Assembly (NCBI RefSeq): GCF_006715045.1
Contig: NZ_VFML01000001.1
Coordinates: 5,052,501 to 5,116,500, forward strand
DNA length: 64,000 bases
DNA from: Amycolatopsis cihanbeyliensis
GTDB taxonomy: Bacteria; Actinomycetota; Actinomycetes; Mycobacteriales; Pseudonocardiaceae
Reading direction: 5' to 3'
Position numbers and translations under genes: made by a program. Each line of letters opens with the position of its first letter. Positions within the stretch are counted from its first letter, which is position 1. The notes beneath the pieces were generated by a model. It was not told the origin of the DNA. It saw only the letters and a program-made list of their open reading frames with translations, and searched no databases. Below are positions 8,361 to 16,228 of this stretch, in pieces.

Positions 8361-8704
8361 ACCAGCGCGCACTGCCTGGCTCTATGCCGTCACTCGACCG
8401 CGAGGGGCTCGATGTGTCTCCCACGCGGGAACCCGGCGAAGAGGCGTGCACGCACACTGTTCCTTGCACTGGGTACCGCTGGCCAAGGCCCGGCCGCGGG
8501 CGCGGCGGCCTTCACGCGATACGTGCCCCGCCGGCGGCGGCGCCAGGTTGTGTGCTCCCAGAGGACGCGCCGGCAAGCGGAGCTAACTGTCAATATCATT
8601 CGCGAGTGTACCTTGGCTACCGGCATACGCTGTGAGCACCGTCGCTTGCCCGGCGTGTCCTTGCTCTCGTCGGTGAGTTGGCGCATACCACTACGGTGTC
8701 AGGC
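8361..8704. other. 344-bp divergent intergenic region
   Basis: The region lies between the DEAD helicase and the ferritin-like gene. I see no credible coding sequence. It contains the leaderless-type -10 for the ferritin-like gene at its right end, a TTGACA on the minus strand (8593-8588) without a good partner -10, and a self-complementary GCGTGCACGC near 8444-8453. The length leaves room for a long structured 5' leader on the helicase mRNA, which is common for cold-responsive RNA helicases, but I found no clear long stem. Confidence 0.4.
8692..8697 (+). promoter_or_regulatory. Leaderless-type -10 box (TACGGT)
   Basis: TACGGT ends seven bases before GTG at 8705. It matches TANNNT and decides for this start over an in-frame TTG at 8678. 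Confidence 0.5.
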
Positions 8705-9361
8705 GTGAGCGAGGAAGACCCCGAGATCAGCGGTGGCGTGACCGACCTGCTGGGCGTGCTCGCGTACGGCGAGCTGTCCGCGTTCGACCGGTTGGCCGAG
8801 GACGCGCGAACGGCGCCGACGCTGTCCGGGCGGGCCGCGCTGGCCGCTATGGCGTCCGCGGAGATCGGCCACTACGGGTTGCTGGAGAAGTACCTCGCCG
8901 AGCACGGGGTCACGGTCGAGGACGCGATGAAGCCGTTCGTCGCGCCGTTCGACGCCTTCCATGCCTCCACCGCGCCGAAGTCCTGGCTGGAGTCGCTGGT
9001 CAAGGCGTACGTGGGGGACGGGCTGGCCGCCGACCTCTACCGGGAGATGGCCACCTGGCTGGACCAGGAGACCGGTCGGCTGGTGCTCACCGTGCTCGCC
9101 GACACCGGGCACTCGGCCTTCGCCGAGCGGGAGGTCGCCGCCGCGATCGAGCACGACCCGACCCAGCGGGACCGGCTGGCCCTGTGGGGGCGCAGGCTGC
9201 TCGGGGAGGCGCTCACCCAGGCGCAGTACGTGGTGGCCGAGCGGGACGGGCTGGCCGAGCTGATCGTGAGCGGTTCGGGTGACCTGTCCGGAATCGCCGG
9301 GCTCTTCCGGCGGTTGCAGCAGGGCCACACCAAGCGGATGCAGGTGCTGGGACTCGGTTAG
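8705..9361 (+). CDS. Ferritin-like fold protein (MiaE-like family)
   Basis: From GTG at 8705 the product has 218 residues, almost entirely helical. It carries paired acidic residues spaced as in ferritin-like four-helix bundles, for example A-S-A-E-I-G-H (E-x-x-H-like) and [12 protein letters not shown]. It resembles the actinobacterial ferritin-like/MiaE-like group (Rv3210c type). Whether it binds two irons or hydroxylates anything is unproven. No upstream Shine-Dalgarno is seen; a TANNNT hexamer seven bases before GTG suggests a leaderless message. It is followed by the DUF3107 gene after 72 bp that include a short direct repeat (two copies of GTTAGCCTGGACA). Confidence 0.75.
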   Translation: MSEEDPEISGGVTDLLGVLAYGELSAFDRLAEDARTAPTLSGRAALAAMASAEIGHYGLLEKYLAEHGVTVEDAMKPFVAPFDAFHASTAPKSWLESLVKAYVGDGLAADLYREMATWLDQETGRLVLTVLADTGHSAFAEREVAAAIEHDPTQRDRLALWGRRLLGEALTQAQYVVAERDGLAELIVSGSGDLSGIAGLFRRLQQGHTKRMQVLGLG

Positions 9362-9433
9362 CCTGGACAGCGTTAGCCTGGACAACAGGATCCTGGACAC
9401 GAGGACATCGGAACGAGCGCGGAGGTTGTGCAG

Positions 9434-9664
9434 GTGGAGGTCAAGATCGGGATCAAGGACACGCCACGGGAACTGGTGGTGTCCAGCGGTCAGACACCCG
9501 ATGAGGTCGAGCAGCTCGTCTCCGATTCGCTGAACTCCACCGAGGGGCTGCTCCGGATCACCGATGACAAGGGCCGGACCTTCCTGGTCCCCGCCGATCG
9601 CATCGCCTACGTGGAGATCGCGCCATCCGAGGCGCGCCGGGTGGGCTTCGCCGTCGGCGGATAG
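9434..9664 (+). CDS. DUF3107 protein
   Basis: This 76-residue protein matches the small actinobacterial DUF3107 family (Rv3208A/TB9.4 type), beginning M-E-V-K-I-G-I and containing P-R-E-L-V, D-E-V-E-Q-L-V and R-I-A-Y-V-E-I. Its function is unknown. GTG at 9434 is chosen because GGAGG at 9421-9425 stands eight bases ahead; the in-frame GTG at 9428 would be only two bases from it. As I recall, the family usually sits beside a TetR regulator. Here that regulator is about 5 kb downstream. Confidence 0.88.
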   Translation: MEVKIGIKDTPRELVVSSGQTPDEVEQLVSDSLNSTEGLLRITDDKGRTFLVPADRIAYVEIAPSEARRVGFAVGG

Positions 9665-9710
9665 CCGGTCCGATCAGGTAGTCGGTACGCACCGGTAACA
9701 TGACCGGTCG

Positions 9711-9716
9711 TAGGCT
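9711..9716 (+). promoter_or_regulatory. Leaderless-type -10 box (TAGGCT)
   Basis: TAGGCT is followed by six bases and then GTG at 9723, the same TANNNT-to-start geometry as at several other genes here. Confidence 0.5.
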
Positions 9717-9722
9717 CACGCC

Positions 9723-10934
9723 GTGAACGGCGTTTCCGTAGCACGTGGCGGCAGTGTGGCCCTTGCCCCGCCACGGGGCAGGCTGACCGGCATCGATGTG
9801 GCGCGTGGGGTCGCCGTCCTCGGGATGTATGCCACCCACTTCGGCCCGGTGCCGCGCGAGGGTGTCGCCGCCTTCTTCGATCTGTTCTCCGGGCGCTCGA
9901 CGGCCCTGTTCGCGGTGCTGGCCGGGGTTTCCATCGCGCTGATGGCCGGCGGCGACCGGCCGAAGACCGGGTCGGACCGCAGGACGGTCGCGGCGCGGCT
10001 GGCGGTACGGGCGCCACTGCTGCTCCTGCTCGGCCTGCTGCTGCTCGAGCTGGGGACCGGCTACGAGATGATCCTGACCTACTACGGCGTCTGCTTCCTT
10101 TTCGCCATCCCGCTGCTGCGGCTACCCGGCCGCCAGCTCGCGGTGCTCGCGGTGCTCGCCGCCACGGTCCTGCCGGTGCTCTCGCACGTCCTGCGGGCCA
10201 TGGTCGCGCCGCGGGACCTGCTGTTCAACCTGCCGGACGTGCGGCTGGAGATGTTCACCTCGCTCGGCGGGATCTCCGAGGCGACCGGCATCCTGCTGCT
10301 CACCGGCACCTACCCGGCGGCGGGCCTGATGGCCTTCGTGCTCGCCGGCATGGCGATCGGCAGGCTGGACCTGCGTGCGCACCAGGTGCGCAGGGTGCTG
10401 CTGTTCGGCGGGGCCGGCCTGGCGGCGGCCGCGTACCTGGTGTCCTGGCTCGGCAGCGAGCTGCTGGGGGGAAGCCAGGCGGTGTACCGCTCGCTCGAGG
10501 CGCCCGCCGCCGCGGCCGGGCTACGACCGGAGGAGTACTTCGCGGCGGGGGAGTGGATGCTGTTCGGCACCACCCCCACCACGTCCCCCGCCTACCTGCT
10601 GGTGTCCAGGGGGCACTCGTTCACTCCCGTGGACCTGCTCGGTTGCATCGGCGTCGCGCTGGCCGTGATCGGCGGGTGCCTGCTGCTGGCCGAGCGTCTC
10701 GGCGGATGGCTGCGGCCGCTGCGGGATGTCGGCTCGCTGGCGCTGACCGCCTACGCGGGGCACTTCCTGGTGATCTGGCTGCTGTGGCGGGACCAGTCCG
10801 TCTTCTCCCTGCGCTCCCTCGCCGGCTTCACCGGGGGCGCGCTGCTCTTCGCCGTGTTGTGGCGCACGTGGTTCCGCCGCGGCCCGCTGGAGTGGCTGCT
10901 GCACAGGGCTTCCGCCTGCGCCGTCGCCCGTTAG
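9723..10934 (+). CDS. Heparan-acetyltransferase-like / DUF418 membrane protein
   Basis: The 403-residue protein has about ten hydrophobic segments. The start R-L-T-G-I-D-V-A-R-G-V-A-V-L-G-M is the DUF1624 (heparan-alpha-glucosaminide N-acetyltransferase-like) signature. The last third, with D-V-G-S-L-A-L-T-A-Y-A-G-H, is DUF418-like. Such YeiB-type proteins are predicted membrane acyltransferases acting on unknown surface or secondary metabolites. The stop overlaps the stop of the convergent DUF4873 gene: TTAG at 10931-10934 serves TAG on one strand and TAA on the other. Confidence 0.8.
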   Translation: MNGVSVARGGSVALAPPRGRLTGIDVARGVAVLGMYATHFGPVPREGVAAFFDLFSGRSTALFAVLAGVSIALMAGGDRPKTGSDRRTVAARLAVRAPLLLLLGLLLLELGTGYEMILTYYGVCFLFAIPLLRLPGRQLAVLAVLAATVLPVLSHVLRAMVAPRDLLFNLPDVRLEMFTSLGGISEATGILLLTGTYPAAGLMAFVLAGMAIGRLDLRAHQVRRVLLFGGAGLAAAAYLVSWLGSELLGGSQAVYRSLEAPAAAAGLRPEEYFAAGEWMLFGTTPTTSPAYLLVSRGHSFTPVDLLGCIGVALAVIGGCLLLAERLGGWLRPLRDVGSLALTAYAGHFLVIWLLWRDQSVFSLRSLAGFTGGALLFAVLWRTWFRRGPLEWLLHRASACAVAR

Positions 10935-11272
10935 GCTTCGACCTGGTCGAGGGTGGTGGGGACGGTGAAAGGGGGCGTGCTGGTGCCGGTCAGGCGGTAG
11001 CGGTCCCAGGGGTCCGGATCGGAGATCTCGCCCTTGGCGCTGCCCTCGGGGGTGCGGATCTCGGCGGGCTTCTTCCTGCCACCGGCCAGCGCGGACAGTC
11101 GCTCGTTCGGCCTCACCCTGCCGTACCAGTGGTAGTAGCCGTCGATCGGCTGGAAGTGCCCGCGCAGCTCCACCTCGACCTCGAGTTCGGTGTCCTCGAC
11201 GACCAGGGTCGCCGGACCGGCGTAGCCGTCCTCGTGGTCCTCGTGGTCCTCGTGCTGGTCGTGCTCGCTCAT
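10931..11272 (-). CDS. DUF4873 protein
   Basis: This 113-residue protein starts with a run of H-E-D repeats (possible metal-binding, disordered leader), then one DUF4873 domain with G-P-A-T-L-V-V-E-D, the F-Q-P-I-D-G-Y-Y-H-W-Y-G-R core and T-P-P-F near the end. The domain is common in Actinobacteria, alone or fused to flavin monooxygenases; its function is unknown. Its 3' end overlaps that of the DUF418 gene by four bases. The next 109 bp upstream, before the TetR stop, hold nothing I can name. Confidence 0.85.
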   Translation of the reverse strand: MSEHDQHEDHEDHEDGYAGPATLVVEDTELEVEVELRGHFQPIDGYYHWYGRVRPNERLSALAGGRKKPAEIRTPEGSAKGEISDPDPWDRYRLTGTSTPPFTVPTTLDQVEA

Positions 11273-11381
11273 AAAAGCCTCCTACTGTGCCGGTAGGTAC
11301 CAATCCGGCCTCCAGCAGGCCGAACGTTTGTCTCGCAAGCAAAGTCGCTTCTGTCGAGTCGGCCTACTTCCGGCCTCCTTG

Positions 11382-12152
11382 CTAGCTTGCGTCGGTCGAC
11401 TCGGTGCGCTCGCGCTGCGCGGAGAGCTGGACGACCTTGTTCTCCTCGAGTGGCAGGTTCGGGTCGAGGGTGACCCCTTGCTGCCTGGTCAGGCCGTCGA
11501 TCGCGGCCCAGATGAGTTGGGTGAGGTACTCCACGATCGCGTCCCGGCTCATCGACCGGCGTTCCAGCCACCACTCGCCGGTGTTCTGCACCATGCCGAC
11601 CAGCCCGTAGGCCCACGGCTCGGCGGCGCCGGAGTCCATGCTGAACGTCCGCATGTAGTCGCCGAACAGTGCGGTCAGTGCGGTCGCGATGATCTCCTTG
11701 TCCTCGGCGACCACGTCGGCGTCGATCGTCTTGTCCGCGAACGAGCGCCGCGCCAGCAGGCGGTACAGGTTGGGGTGTTCCTCGATCAGGCCGAAGAACG
11801 CGTCGATCGCCATCCGAATCCTCGGCAGCGGGGCCAGCTCGGTGTTGATCGCCGGGATCAGCCGCTCCAGCAGCATCTCCGTGCCACGCTGGCCGAGGGC
11901 GAGGAACAGGTCGGCCTTGTCCTCGAAGTGCCGGTAGAGCACCGGTTTGGTGACCCCGGCCGCCGCCGCGACGTCGTCCATCCCGAGCTCGGGCCCGTGC
12001 GCGGCGAGGGCGCTCAGCGCGGCCTCGACGAACTCGGCGCGCCGGGCGATCCGGTGCTTGCGCCAGCGGTCCCTGCGGGCGTCGCCGGTGGTCCCCGACT
12101 CCTCCCGTGGCTTGCCGGAATGCCTGTTGTTGCGCTTGACACGATCGCCCAT
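11382..12152 (-). CDS. TetR family transcriptional regulator
   Basis: From ATG at 12152 the protein has 256 residues; ATG at 12161 is an in-frame alternative. A 30-residue basic leader precedes the TetR helix-turn-helix (M-D-D-V-A-A-A-A-G-V-T-K-P-V-L-Y-R-H-F), followed by a helical ligand-binding domain. It is divergent from the AurF-like oxygenase gene. The gap holds a perfect dyad, GGTAAC-T-GTTACC, at 12171-12183, just 19 bases before its start, consistent with autoregulation and control of the oxygenase. The ligand is unknown, though fatty-acyl compounds are frequent ligands of similar regulators. Confidence 0.88.
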   Translation of the reverse strand: MGDRVKRNNRHSGKPREESGTTGDARRDRWRKHRIARRAEFVEAALSALAAHGPELGMDDVAAAAGVTKPVLYRHFEDKADLFLALGQRGTEMLLERLIPAINTELAPLPRIRMAIDAFFGLIEEHPNLYRLLARRSFADKTIDADVVAEDKEIIATALTALFGDYMRTFSMDSGAAEPWAYGLVGMVQNTGEWWLERRSMSRDAIVEYLTQLIWAAIDGLTRQQGVTLDPNLPLEENKVVQLSAQRERTESTDAS

Positions 12153-12170
12153 GCGCAGCATGCTACCAGA

Positions 12171-12183
12171 GGTAACTGTTACC
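12171..12183. promoter_or_regulatory. Candidate TetR operator (GGTAAC-N-GTTACC)
   Basis: The dyad has perfect six-base arms around one base, plus an extra half site GGTTAC at 12187-12192. It lies between the divergent TetR and AurF-like genes, where such regulators bind. Binding itself is inferred. Confidence 0.6.
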
Positions 12184-12240
12184 AATGGTTACACACAGGC
12201 GTGTCAGCTATCTCAGGTGTACCGGAAGGCGGTGTCGGCA

Positions 12241-13146
12241 ATGACGCGGACTCTCAACGAGGCCGGCCGCGAGAAGACCGCCGAGCGACTGCTGAAGTCC
12301 TCGGCGAACAAGTTCTACGATCCCGAGGTCGACATCGACTGGGGTGCACCGCTGGTGGAGGGCAAGCGGTACATCCCGGAGATCCGGTCCAGCCTCTACG
12401 GCACGTCGTTGTGGGAGCGACTCACCCCCGAGCAGCGCATCGAGCTCGGCAAGCACGAGCTTGCCAGCGTGGCGACCTCCGGCATCTGGTTCGAGGTCCT
12501 GCTGATGCAGATGCTGCTCAAGGTGGTGTACAACACCGACCCGACCACCAACCACGCGCAGTACGCGCTCACCGAGATCGCCGACGAGTGCCGGCACTCG
12601 ACGATGTTCGCCCGGATGTCCGAACGTTTCGGTGTCCCGGTGTACGGCCCGGTGCCCGCGCTGCGGCAGCTCGCCAAGATCCTGCCGGCGATCGGGTACG
12701 GCCCTGCGTTGTACGGCTCCATCCTGGTCGCCGAGGAGATCCTGGACCGGCTGCAGCGCGAGCAGATGAACGATCCGGAGATCCAGCCGCTGGTGCGCAT
12801 GGTGAACCGGATCCACGTGCTGGAGGAGGCGCGGCACGTCACCTTCGCCCGCGAGGAGGTCACCCGCGGGATGGCCAAGCTGTCCAAGGCGGAGCTGCCC
12901 TACCAGCGCTTCCTGATCGCCCTGGTGTCCTTCTTCGTCACCCGCGCGCTGGTCAACCCCCGGATCTACAAGTCGGTCGGCATCGCGCCGAAGGAGGGTG
13001 TCAAGGCCGCCTGGAACAACCCGCACTGGCAGGAGACGATCCGCTACGCCGGCGAGCGGATCATGCCCTTCCTGCAGGAGAACGGCCTGGTGGGCGCGCC
13101 GGGAATGCGCCTGTGGCGCCGCTCCTTCCTGCTGCCGGCCCAGTGA
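12241..13146 (+). CDS. AurF-like di-iron oxygenase
   Basis: ATG at 12241, with GGAAGG upstream, opens a 301-residue all-helical protein of the AurF (p-aminobenzoate N-oxygenase) family. Metal-binding signatures appear in order: a helix with E-V-L-L-M-Q, then E-I-A-D-E-C-R-H-S, then A-E-E-I-L-D, and E-E-A-R-H-V-T-F-A-R-E-E. The E-x-x-R-H and E-C-R-H helices supply the carboxylate and histidine ligands. AurF itself oxidises arylamines to nitro compounds; many relatives in Actinobacteria are uncharacterised. The hydrolase 26 bp downstream is probably coexpressed, and two TetR genes flank the pair. Confidence 0.85.
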   Translation: MTRTLNEAGREKTAERLLKSSANKFYDPEVDIDWGAPLVEGKRYIPEIRSSLYGTSLWERLTPEQRIELGKHELASVATSGIWFEVLLMQMLLKVVYNTDPTTNHAQYALTEIADECRHSTMFARMSERFGVPVYGPVPALRQLAKILPAIGYGPALYGSILVAEEILDRLQREQMNDPEIQPLVRMVNRIHVLEEARHVTFAREEVTRGMAKLSKAELPYQRFLIALVSFFVTRALVNPRIYKSVGIAPKEGVKAAWNNPHWQETIRYAGERIMPFLQENGLVGAPGMRLWRRSFLLPAQ

Positions 13147-13172
13147 GCGCGCGGCAGCGAGGAGCACAGCCG

Positions 13173-14138
13173 ATGACCACCCTCGGTTCCCGACCGGCGC
13201 CCGCGCGGCGCAGGCGCGACCCGGCGCCGTGGGATCCCGCGCAGGCACACCGCTTCGTGACCAGCGATGGCACCGCGCTGCACGTGGAGAGCGCGGGAGA
13301 CGACAAGGCGCCGCTGACCCTGGTGCTGGTGCACGGCTGGACCCAGGACCATCGGACCTGGGACGCGGTGGCCGGCGGGCTGCCGCGCGCGGTCGGCGAG
13401 GTCGGGGATCCGCTCCGGTTGCTGCGTTACGACCTGCGCGGGCACGGCGCCTCGGCGCCCGCCCGACCGGGCACTGCCACCATCGAGCGGCTCGCCGACG
13501 ACCTCGCCGAACTCATCGCCGACCGCGTGCCGCACGGCAGGTTGGTGCTGGTCGGGCATTCGATGGGCGGGATGACGTTGATGTGCCTCGCCGAGCGGCA
13601 CCCGGAGCTGGTGTCCGGCCGGGTGGACGCGATCGGCCTGGTGGCGACCTCCTCCGGCGACCTCGACCGCGTCACCCTCGGCCTGCCCGGGCTGTTCGGC
13701 GGCGGCGCGGCCAGGATCGAGCAGCGGATCACCGCTTTCCTGCGCAGGCGGCGGCGGGACGCGTTGCCGCTTGCGCCCCGCCTGGTCCGGCCGTTCGCCC
13801 GCTGGCTGGTCTTCGGGGACAGGCCGCGGCGCACGGACGTGGCCTCGGTAGCCGAGCAGGTGGTGCTGGCCCACCCCGCCAGCATCGCCGGTTTCCGGGA
13901 CTCGATGGCGGTGCACGACCGGCGGGTGGCGCTCGCCGCGCTGCGCGGCATACCGGCGGTGGTGCTGGCGGGCGGCAGGGACCGGCTGTGCCCGCCGCCG
14001 CACGCCATGGTGCTCGCCGAGGAGCTGCCGGAGGCCGAGTTCGTGCGCTTCCCCGGAGTGGGGCACATGCTGCCGCAGGAACGCTCCCGCGAGGTGACCG
14101 AGCGGATCGCCCGGCTGGTCCGGGCGGCGGCCCGGTAA
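13173..14138 (+). CDS. Alpha/beta hydrolase paired with AurF-like oxygenase
   Basis: GAGGAG stands nine bases ahead of ATG at 13173, which gives 321 residues; earlier in-frame starts lie inside the oxygenase gene. Hydrolase landmarks are V-L-V-H-G-W-T-Q-D-H (oxyanion region), V-G-H-S-M-G-G-M (serine nucleophile), A-G-G-R-D-R-L (acid) and G-V-G-H-M-L-P (histidine). An Arg-rich insert around the cap region sets it apart from minimal lipases. Spacing suggests an operon with the AurF-like gene. The substrate is unknown; ester or thioester hydrolysis linked to an oxygenated product is an inference. Confidence 0.85.
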   Translation: MTTLGSRPAPARRRRDPAPWDPAQAHRFVTSDGTALHVESAGDDKAPLTLVLVHGWTQDHRTWDAVAGGLPRAVGEVGDPLRLLRYDLRGHGASAPARPGTATIERLADDLAELIADRVPHGRLVLVGHSMGGMTLMCLAERHPELVSGRVDAIGLVATSSGDLDRVTLGLPGLFGGGAARIEQRITAFLRRRRRDALPLAPRLVRPFARWLVFGDRPRRTDVASVAEQVVLAHPASIAGFRDSMAVHDRRVALAALRGIPAVVLAGGRDRLCPPPHAMVLAEELPEAEFVRFPGVGHMLPQERSREVTERIARLVRAAAR

Positions 14139-14158
14139 CGGCCCGGTAGCCGGGACGA

Positions 14159-14824
14159 CTAGGGCTGCTGCTGTAGCGGGAAGCCCGCGCCGATACCCCG
14201 CCAGGCCAGCGTGGAGGTCAGCGCCACGGCTTCCTCCCTGCTGATCTCGCTGTGGTGCGCGAGCCAGTACCGCGCGCTGACCTGGCTCAACCCGACCAGG
14301 CCGACGGCCAGCAGGCGGGCCCTGTCCTCGTCGAGGCCCGCGTCGGCGGTGATGGTCTGGGTGATCGCGTCCACGCTGGCCGAGGTCGCCCGGTCCACGG
14401 CGGTCTGCACCGCGGGCTCGCCCCGCAGGTCGGACTCGAACACCATGCGGAACGCGCCCGCGTCCCCGTTGACGAAGTCGAAGAACGCCCCGACCGCGTT
14501 CTGTACCCGCTGCTTGTTGTCCGTGGTCGAGTTGAGCGCCTCCCGCACCCGCCCGACCAGGTGGTCCACGTGGCTCTCTAGCAGCGCGATGTACAGGTCG
14601 AGCTTGCCGGGGAAGTGCTGGTACAGCACCGGCTTGCTGACCCCGGCCTGCTCGGCGATGTCATCCATCGCCGCCGAGTGGTAGCCGTTGGCCGCGAAGA
14701 CCTGCTGGGCGGCGGCCAGCAGCTGGGCCCGCCGCTCGGTGCGTGGCAGCCGTACCCCGCGGCCGAACTGTGCCGATCCGGTGCCCTCGCTGTCGTGCGA
14801 TCGCAGGCGGGCCGCTTCCGTCAT
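14159..14824 (-). CDS. TetR family regulator (Rv3208-like)
   Basis: ATG at 14824 is preceded by GGAGG at a five-base distance and gives 221 residues. A flexible leader precedes R-L-P-R-T-E-R-R and the helix-turn-helix M-D-D-I-A-E-Q-A-G-V-S-K-P-V-L-Y-Q-H-F. The C-terminal domain carries T-T-D-N-K-Q-R and A-V-G-L-V-G, which closely recall M. tuberculosis Rv3208. It is convergent with the hydrolase and divergent from another hydrolase gene. The short dyad CCCGG-TAG-CCGGG at 14142-14154 between the convergent ends may assist termination. Confidence 0.88.
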   Translation of the reverse strand: MTEAARLRSHDSEGTGSAQFGRGVRLPRTERRAQLLAAAQQVFAANGYHSAAMDDIAEQAGVSKPVLYQHFPGKLDLYIALLESHVDHLVGRVREALNSTTDNKQRVQNAVGAFFDFVNGDAGAFRMVFESDLRGEPAVQTAVDRATSASVDAITQTITADAGLDEDRARLLAVGLVGLSQVSARYWLAHHSEISREEAVALTSTLAWRGIGAGFPLQQQP

Positions 14825-14973
14825 ATTGCCTCCAGTCCGATCCGCACCCGGGCGCTTGTACTCGCCGGGCACCGCTACCCGTTTTGGGGTTACCAGCGCG
14901 GGTACCGCCTTGACATTACTCGCCGGTAGAGCGGGTACGCCAAGGGTTCAGGGGAATCAGGCATCCTGGATGG

Positions 14974-16011
14974 GTGCCCGAGACACTGACGCCCTCGACG
15001 GCGGCTCCCACGGCGCGGTCAACCGGCCGCGCACCGTTGACCCATGTGCCGTTGTCGAGCACCCCGCTGCCGTCGCTCGACTCGACCGTCACGGTATGGC
15101 CGGGCAGGTTCGAGGACGTCGGAGGCGTCCAGCTGCACGTCCGGCGCACACCGCGCACCGAGGGCGACCCGGAGCAGGGGACCGGCAACGACACCGCAGT
15201 GTACGTGCACGGCCTCGGCGGCTCGTCGACCAACTGGACCGACCTCGGCTGCCAGCTCGCCCCTTTCGCCCCCGGGGCCGCGCTCGACCTGCCCGGTTTC
15301 GGCTTCTCCGAGCCCCCGCGAGGCTTCGATTTCAGCCTGGACGCGCACACCGAGACGCTGCGGGCCTACCTGGTGGGGCTCGACGCCGGTCCGGTGCACC
15401 TGGTCGGCAACTCCATGGGTGGCGCGATCGCGCTGCTGCTGGCCGCGAGGCACCCGGAGCTGGTCCGCACGCTGACGCTGATCTCACCCGCGATGCCGGA
15501 CCGCCGCCCCGATCCGCGCCGGCTTTCCGATCCGCGGATGGCGCTCGCCTACCTCCCGTTCGTCGGCAAGCCGGTGCGCAGGCGGCTGGCCCGGCTCGGG
15601 CCGAGGGATCGGGCCATGCAGGTGATCAACCTGTGCTTCGCCAACCCCGGGACGTTTCCGGACCAGCGCCTCGACGAACTGGTGGAGGAGCACGGCGCGC
15701 GGGCCGGTTTCGCCTGGGCTGCGCCCGCGCTGGCGCGCAGTACGCTCGGTATCTTCCGCACCTGGTTCAGCTCGGGTGCCCGGTCGCTGTGGTCGGTCGC
15801 GCCCGCGGTCGGGGTGCCCACCCTGGTGGTGTGGGGCACCGAGGACCGGGTGATCTCGGTCCGCAGGGCCGTCCGCACCGCCCGGCTGCTGCCGCGTGCC
15901 CGGCTGCTGGTGCTGCCGCGCACCGGCCATGTCGCCCAGATGGAGCGGCCGAGCACGGTGGCCAGGGCGGTGCTGGGTATGTGGGAAAGCGTCCGGGAAG
16001 GCTCCTGGTAA
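14974..16011 (+). CDS. Alpha/beta hydrolase
   Basis: The 345-residue protein starts at GTG 14974, six bases after the near -10 hexamer CATCCT. The fold is marked by Y-V-H-G-L-G-G-S-S-T-N-W, the nucleophile V-G-N-S-M-G-G-A, V-V-W-G-T-E-D-R (acid) and T-G-H-V-A-Q-M (histidine). The sequence looks like the hydrolase group of meta-cleavage and lipase-like enzymes; asparagine before the nucleophile serine (G-N-S-M-G) is common there. It is divergent from the Rv3208-like TetR and followed by a stem-loop spanning its stop codon. Confidence 0.85.
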   Translation: MPETLTPSTAAPTARSTGRAPLTHVPLSSTPLPSLDSTVTVWPGRFEDVGGVQLHVRRTPRTEGDPEQGTGNDTAVYVHGLGGSSTNWTDLGCQLAPFAPGAALDLPGFGFSEPPRGFDFSLDAHTETLRAYLVGLDAGPVHLVGNSMGGAIALLLAARHPELVRTLTLISPAMPDRRPDPRRLSDPRMALAYLPFVGKPVRRRLARLGPRDRAMQVINLCFANPGTFPDQRLDELVEEHGARAGFAWAAPALARSTLGIFRTWFSSGARSLWSVAPAVGVPTLVVWGTEDRVISVRRAVRTARLLPRARLLVLPRTGHVAQMERPSTVARAVLGMWESVREGSW

Positions 16012-16037
16012 CCCTGTCCTAGTCCATTCGGGTTACC
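16007..16037 (+). terminator. Stem-loop across the hydrolase stop codon
   Basis: GGTAACCC (16007-16014) pairs perfectly with GGGTTACC (16030-16037) around a 15-base loop. It overlaps the TAA stop and has no T-tract, so it is at best a factor-independent terminator of the actinobacterial U-poor kind. Confidence 0.4.
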
Positions 16038-16228
16038 CAAGAGGGCTGTTCGGAACGACCCGGCGACCGCGGGCCGCTGGATCCGCGCGAGCGGTCGTCG
16101 CAGCTCACGGTGTTGGCGACGCAGGCTGTGGACCTGAACAACCCGACCGTTGAGTAAGCCACATGAAATCGGCGTGTGATCCGCCAGTCGCCGAGAGCTG
16201 CGCCGCCAGCGTATGGCAGCCTGGTTCT

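Noticed and set aside
8678..8704. TTG start for the ferritin-like gene
   Set aside because: No ribosome site precedes it, while GTG at 8705 has a TANNNT box seven bases ahead and gives the usual N-terminus.
14910..14938. TTGACA as -35 of the hydrolase gene at 14974
   Set aside because: No acceptable -10 lies 16-18 bases downstream. The near -10 CATCCT at 14962-14967 is better placed.
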